Shown here one piece after another: positions 24,156 through 26,108 of a DNA stretch of 26,108 nt. The stretch comes from Flavobacteriaceae bacterium (GTDB lineage: Bacteria; Bacteroidota; Bacteroidia; Flavobacteriales; Flavobacteriaceae), in the NCBI GenBank assembly GCA_030613745.1, contig JAUWLK010000003.1:1-26108 (forward strand), read 5' to 3'. Every line of letters begins with the position of its first letter. Within the stretch, counting starts at the first letter, position 1. Below the pieces are notes generated by a model. That model was not told the origin of the DNA. It saw nothing but the letters and a program-made list of their open reading frames with translations, and did no database searches. Position numbers and translations under genes: made by a program.

Positions 24156-25988
24156 ATGAAAAAATATAAAAATTATATTATAGGAGTTAGCATACTACTT
24201 GTCGGAATTATTTTAGGAAATTTATTTTCCGGAGGAAATAGTAAAGCTACTCATAACGAAGATAAACATGATTATGTTCAAGATCCTGTTACAAAAATAT
24301 GGACATGCTCAATGCATCCACAAATAAAAATGGAGAAACCAGGAAATTGTCCGATTTGTGGAATGGAATTAATTCCGCTTGACGGTATAAATGATTCTGG
24401 CGATAATGTTGCAAGTGATGAAATTGTAATGACACCAGAAGCAATTCAATTGGCAAATATTCAAACCACTGTTGTTACGGAATCAAATGCTTTAAAGGAG
24501 ATACGTTTATTAGGTGCGGTAAAACCTGATGAAAGAAGGCAATATTCTCAAGTATCACATATTCCGGGTAGAATTGAAAGATTATATGTGAATTTTACTG
24601 GAGAAAAAATACGACGTGGACAAAAAATAGTTAGAATCTATTCACCTGAATTAATTTCTGCACAAAAAGAATTATTTGAATCTATTAAATCTAAAGATGT
24701 TTTTCCACAATTGTATAAAGCTTCACGAAATAAATTGAAATCATGGAAAATATCTGATAATCAAATTAATGCAATAATTAAATCTGGGAAAGTACAAGAA
24801 CAAATAGATATCTTATCAGATTATTCAGGTTATGTTATGAAAAGAAATGTTGAATTGGGAGATCATGTAATGGAAGGAATGAAATTATTTGAAATAGCAA
24901 ATATAGATGTGGTTTGGGTAATGTTTGAAGCTTATGAATCAGATATTCCTTGGATACATAATGGTGATATAATTGACTTTACTATCACTGCTACTCCCGG
25001 AAAGAAGTATCATGGTAAAATTACTTATATAGATCCCTTTGTGTCGGCCAGTACCAGAGTGGCAAAAGTTAGGGTTGAAATAAAAAACCCTTCTCATAAA
25101 TTAATACCTGAAATGTATGCTAATGGTATCGTTAAAGCTAAAATAGTTAATAAAAATGATGCTTTGGTGATACCAAAATCAGCTGTGCTTTGGACAGGAA
25201 AAAGATCTGTTGTATATGTAAAAGTACCTCATGAAAAAATTATTTCATTTGTTTATAGAGAGATTATTTTAGGAGCAGATTTAGGTAATTTCTATATAGT
25301 GACTAAAGGATTGAAAGATGGTGAAGAAATAGCTACAAATGGTGTGTTTAGAATTGATGCATCTGCGCAGCTATTAGGTCAGAAAAGTATGATGAATCCT
25401 GAGGGTGGAAAAGTGAGTACAGGAGGCCATGCTGGAATGGATATGGGAGATGATGCAAAAAAAGAAGCTGTGAAAAAGGAGGATGGTAAAGAAGAGGACA
25501 TGAGCGGAATGATTATGATTGATAAAACAAAAATTGATAAAAAATTTAAAAAGCAACTGGGACTTGTGGTGGATGAATATATTACACTAAAAGATGCATT
25601 GACAAAAGATGATGCTGTTGCAGCAAAGAGTCAGGTGAAAAATATAAAAGTTGCACTGAAAAATGTAGATATGGTTTTATTATTGGGTGATGCACATAAT
25701 GTTTGGATGAAGGCTCTTAAAAACATCGATAAAAACTTAGAAAGCATTCAGAATAATACCAATATCGAAGCACAAAGAAAAGCATTTGGTTTTTTGGGTA
25801 AAGATCTTTCGGATGTGGTGGATATGTTAGGTCTGATAACACCAGATAAGAAAACGGTTTATCTGGAGTTTTGCCCAATGGCAGACGATAATAAAGGAGC
25901 ATTCTGGCTGAGTTATGATAAAGATATAGCAAATCCATTTTTTGGACAAAGTATGCTTAAATGTGGTGAGGTTAAGAAAACGTATTAA
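24156..25988 (+). CDS. cusB: CusB-type adaptor with N-terminal metal-binding and C-terminal DUF3347-like domains
   Basis: This is the periplasmic adaptor joining pump and channel, 610 residues from the chosen ATG; a TTG 21 bases upstream would overlap the previous stop. The N-terminal membrane anchor spans about 5-22. A heavy-metal-binding domain at 40-75 has WTCSMHP (Cys51, Met53, His54) and CPICGM (Cys65, Cys68, Met70). The adaptor body follows, with PGRIERLYVNFTGEKIRRGQ, a helical hairpin and barrel domains. A His/Met/Asp-rich linker (GGHAGMDMGDD) comes next. The last about 140 residues resemble DUF3347, with FCPMADDN (Cys573, Met575), GQSMLKCGEV (Met600, Cys603). Several metal sites in one chain suit copper/silver capture and transfer to the pump. 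Confidence 0.92.
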   Translation: MKKYKNYIIGVSILLVGIILGNLFSGGNSKATHNEDKHDYVQDPVTKIWTCSMHPQIKMEKPGNCPICGMELIPLDGINDSGDNVASDEIVMTPEAIQLANIQTTVVTESNALKEIRLLGAVKPDERRQYSQVSHIPGRIERLYVNFTGEKIRRGQKIVRIYSPELISAQKELFESIKSKDVFPQLYKASRNKLKSWKISDNQINAIIKSGKVQEQIDILSDYSGYVMKRNVELGDHVMEGMKLFEIANIDVVWVMFEAYESDIPWIHNGDIIDFTITATPGKKYHGKITYIDPFVSASTRVAKVRVEIKNPSHKLIPEMYANGIVKAKIVNKNDALVIPKSAVLWTGKRSVVYVKVPHEKIISFVYREIILGADLGNFYIVTKGLKDGEEIATNGVFRIDASAQLLGQKSMMNPEGGKVSTGGHAGMDMGDDAKKEAVKKEDGKEEDMSGMIMIDKTKIDKKFKKQLGLVVDEYITLKDALTKDDAVAAKSQVKNIKVALKNVDMVLLLGDAHNVWMKALKNIDKNLESIQNNTNIEAQRKAFGFLGKDLSDVVDMLGLITPDKKTVYLEFCPMADDNKGAFWLSYDKDIANPFFGQSMLKCGEVKKTY

Positions 25989-26015
25989 AGTGAAAAAATA
26001 ATAAAAAAACTCCTC

Positions 26016-26108
26016 ATGAAACACACCTATAAAATAATCGGAATGACTTGTACTGGATGCAAAACTAGTGTTGAAAATTCGCTTTCAAGTATAAAAGAGA
26101 TTAGCAAA
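26016..26108 (+). CDS. Heavy-metal-associated domain protein (start only, cut by window edge)
   Basis: The first 31 codons are present. They read MKHTYKIIGMTCTGC and continue with a helix starting KTSVENSL. GMTCTGC (Cys12, Cys15) is the copper-binding loop of the HMA fold, used by small copper chaperones and by the N-terminus of CopA-type P1B-ATPases. It follows the adaptor gene by 27 bases and is in the same direction, so it belongs to the metal cluster. Whether it is a chaperone or an ATPase is decided beyond the window. Confidence 0.85.
   Translation, partial: MKHTYKIIGMTCTGCKTSVENSLSSIKEISK

Overview
The window reads as chromosomal DNA of a member of the Flavobacteriaceae (Bacteroidota). 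The evidence is the strong A+T bias, promoter-like TTG-N19/20-TAnnTTTG elements instead of sigma70 boxes, lipoproteins, a FadL-type outer-membrane protein, a short archaeal-type prolyl-tRNA synthetase, the purH-mreBCD-mrdA-rodA order, and an exosortase F (XrtF) pair. No phage, transposon, CRISPR array or rRNA was seen. All assignments come from reading the sequence; no database search was run.

Left part (1-5980, all minus strand). The first cluster is a small two-helix membrane protein followed by two lipoproteins. One lipoprotein carries the CKxHDC signature of Ivy-type lysozyme inhibitors. The other is cut by the window edge and may be a PliI-like inhibitor, so the cluster looks like an envelope lysozyme-defence operon. 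Upstream of it is a uracil-DNA-glycosylase-superfamily protein, whose longest start codon lies inside the terminator of the preceding operon. That operon encodes a tandem OmpA-domain protein and a membrane-anchored helix-hairpin-helix protein. Next come a FadL/OmpP1-type barrel and a Gly/Tyr- and Ser/Arg/Asn-rich lipoprotein with a 60-bp tandem repeat, forming one two-gene operon.

Middle part (5981-15284). proS, tRNA-Glu(UUC) and rpsT run on the plus strand and end at a strong terminator. Facing them on the minus strand is purH followed by the elongasome operon mreB-mreC-mreD-mrdA(PBP2)-rodA, whose last four genes are overlapping or tightly spaced. A 15-bp near-perfect dyad sits in the purH-mreB gap beside a TACATTTG element and may be regulatory.

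Right part (15285-26108). A major-facilitator transporter (+) converges on a minus-strand pair: a GAF-domain protein resembling free-methionine-sulfoxide reductase and an unrecognised 124-residue protein. Divergent from that pair are xrtF, which starts at TTG, and its small membrane partner. The window ends with a plus-strand heavy-metal cluster, probably copper/silver. It holds a small HYC_CC_PP-type Cys-rich protein, a long CusA-like RND pump, a TolC-like outer-membrane channel, a CusB-like adaptor with an N-terminal metal-binding domain and a C-terminal DUF3347-like domain, and the first 31 codons of a heavy-metal-associated (GMTCxxC) protein cut by the window edge.

The genes most worth attention are the putative lysozyme-inhibitor cluster, the XrtF pair with its GAF and unknown neighbours, the oversized CusA with its metal-binding partners, and the repeat-bearing lipoprotein. 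Every gap between genes is shorter than 300 bases; the notable content of the gaps is listed as separate entries.
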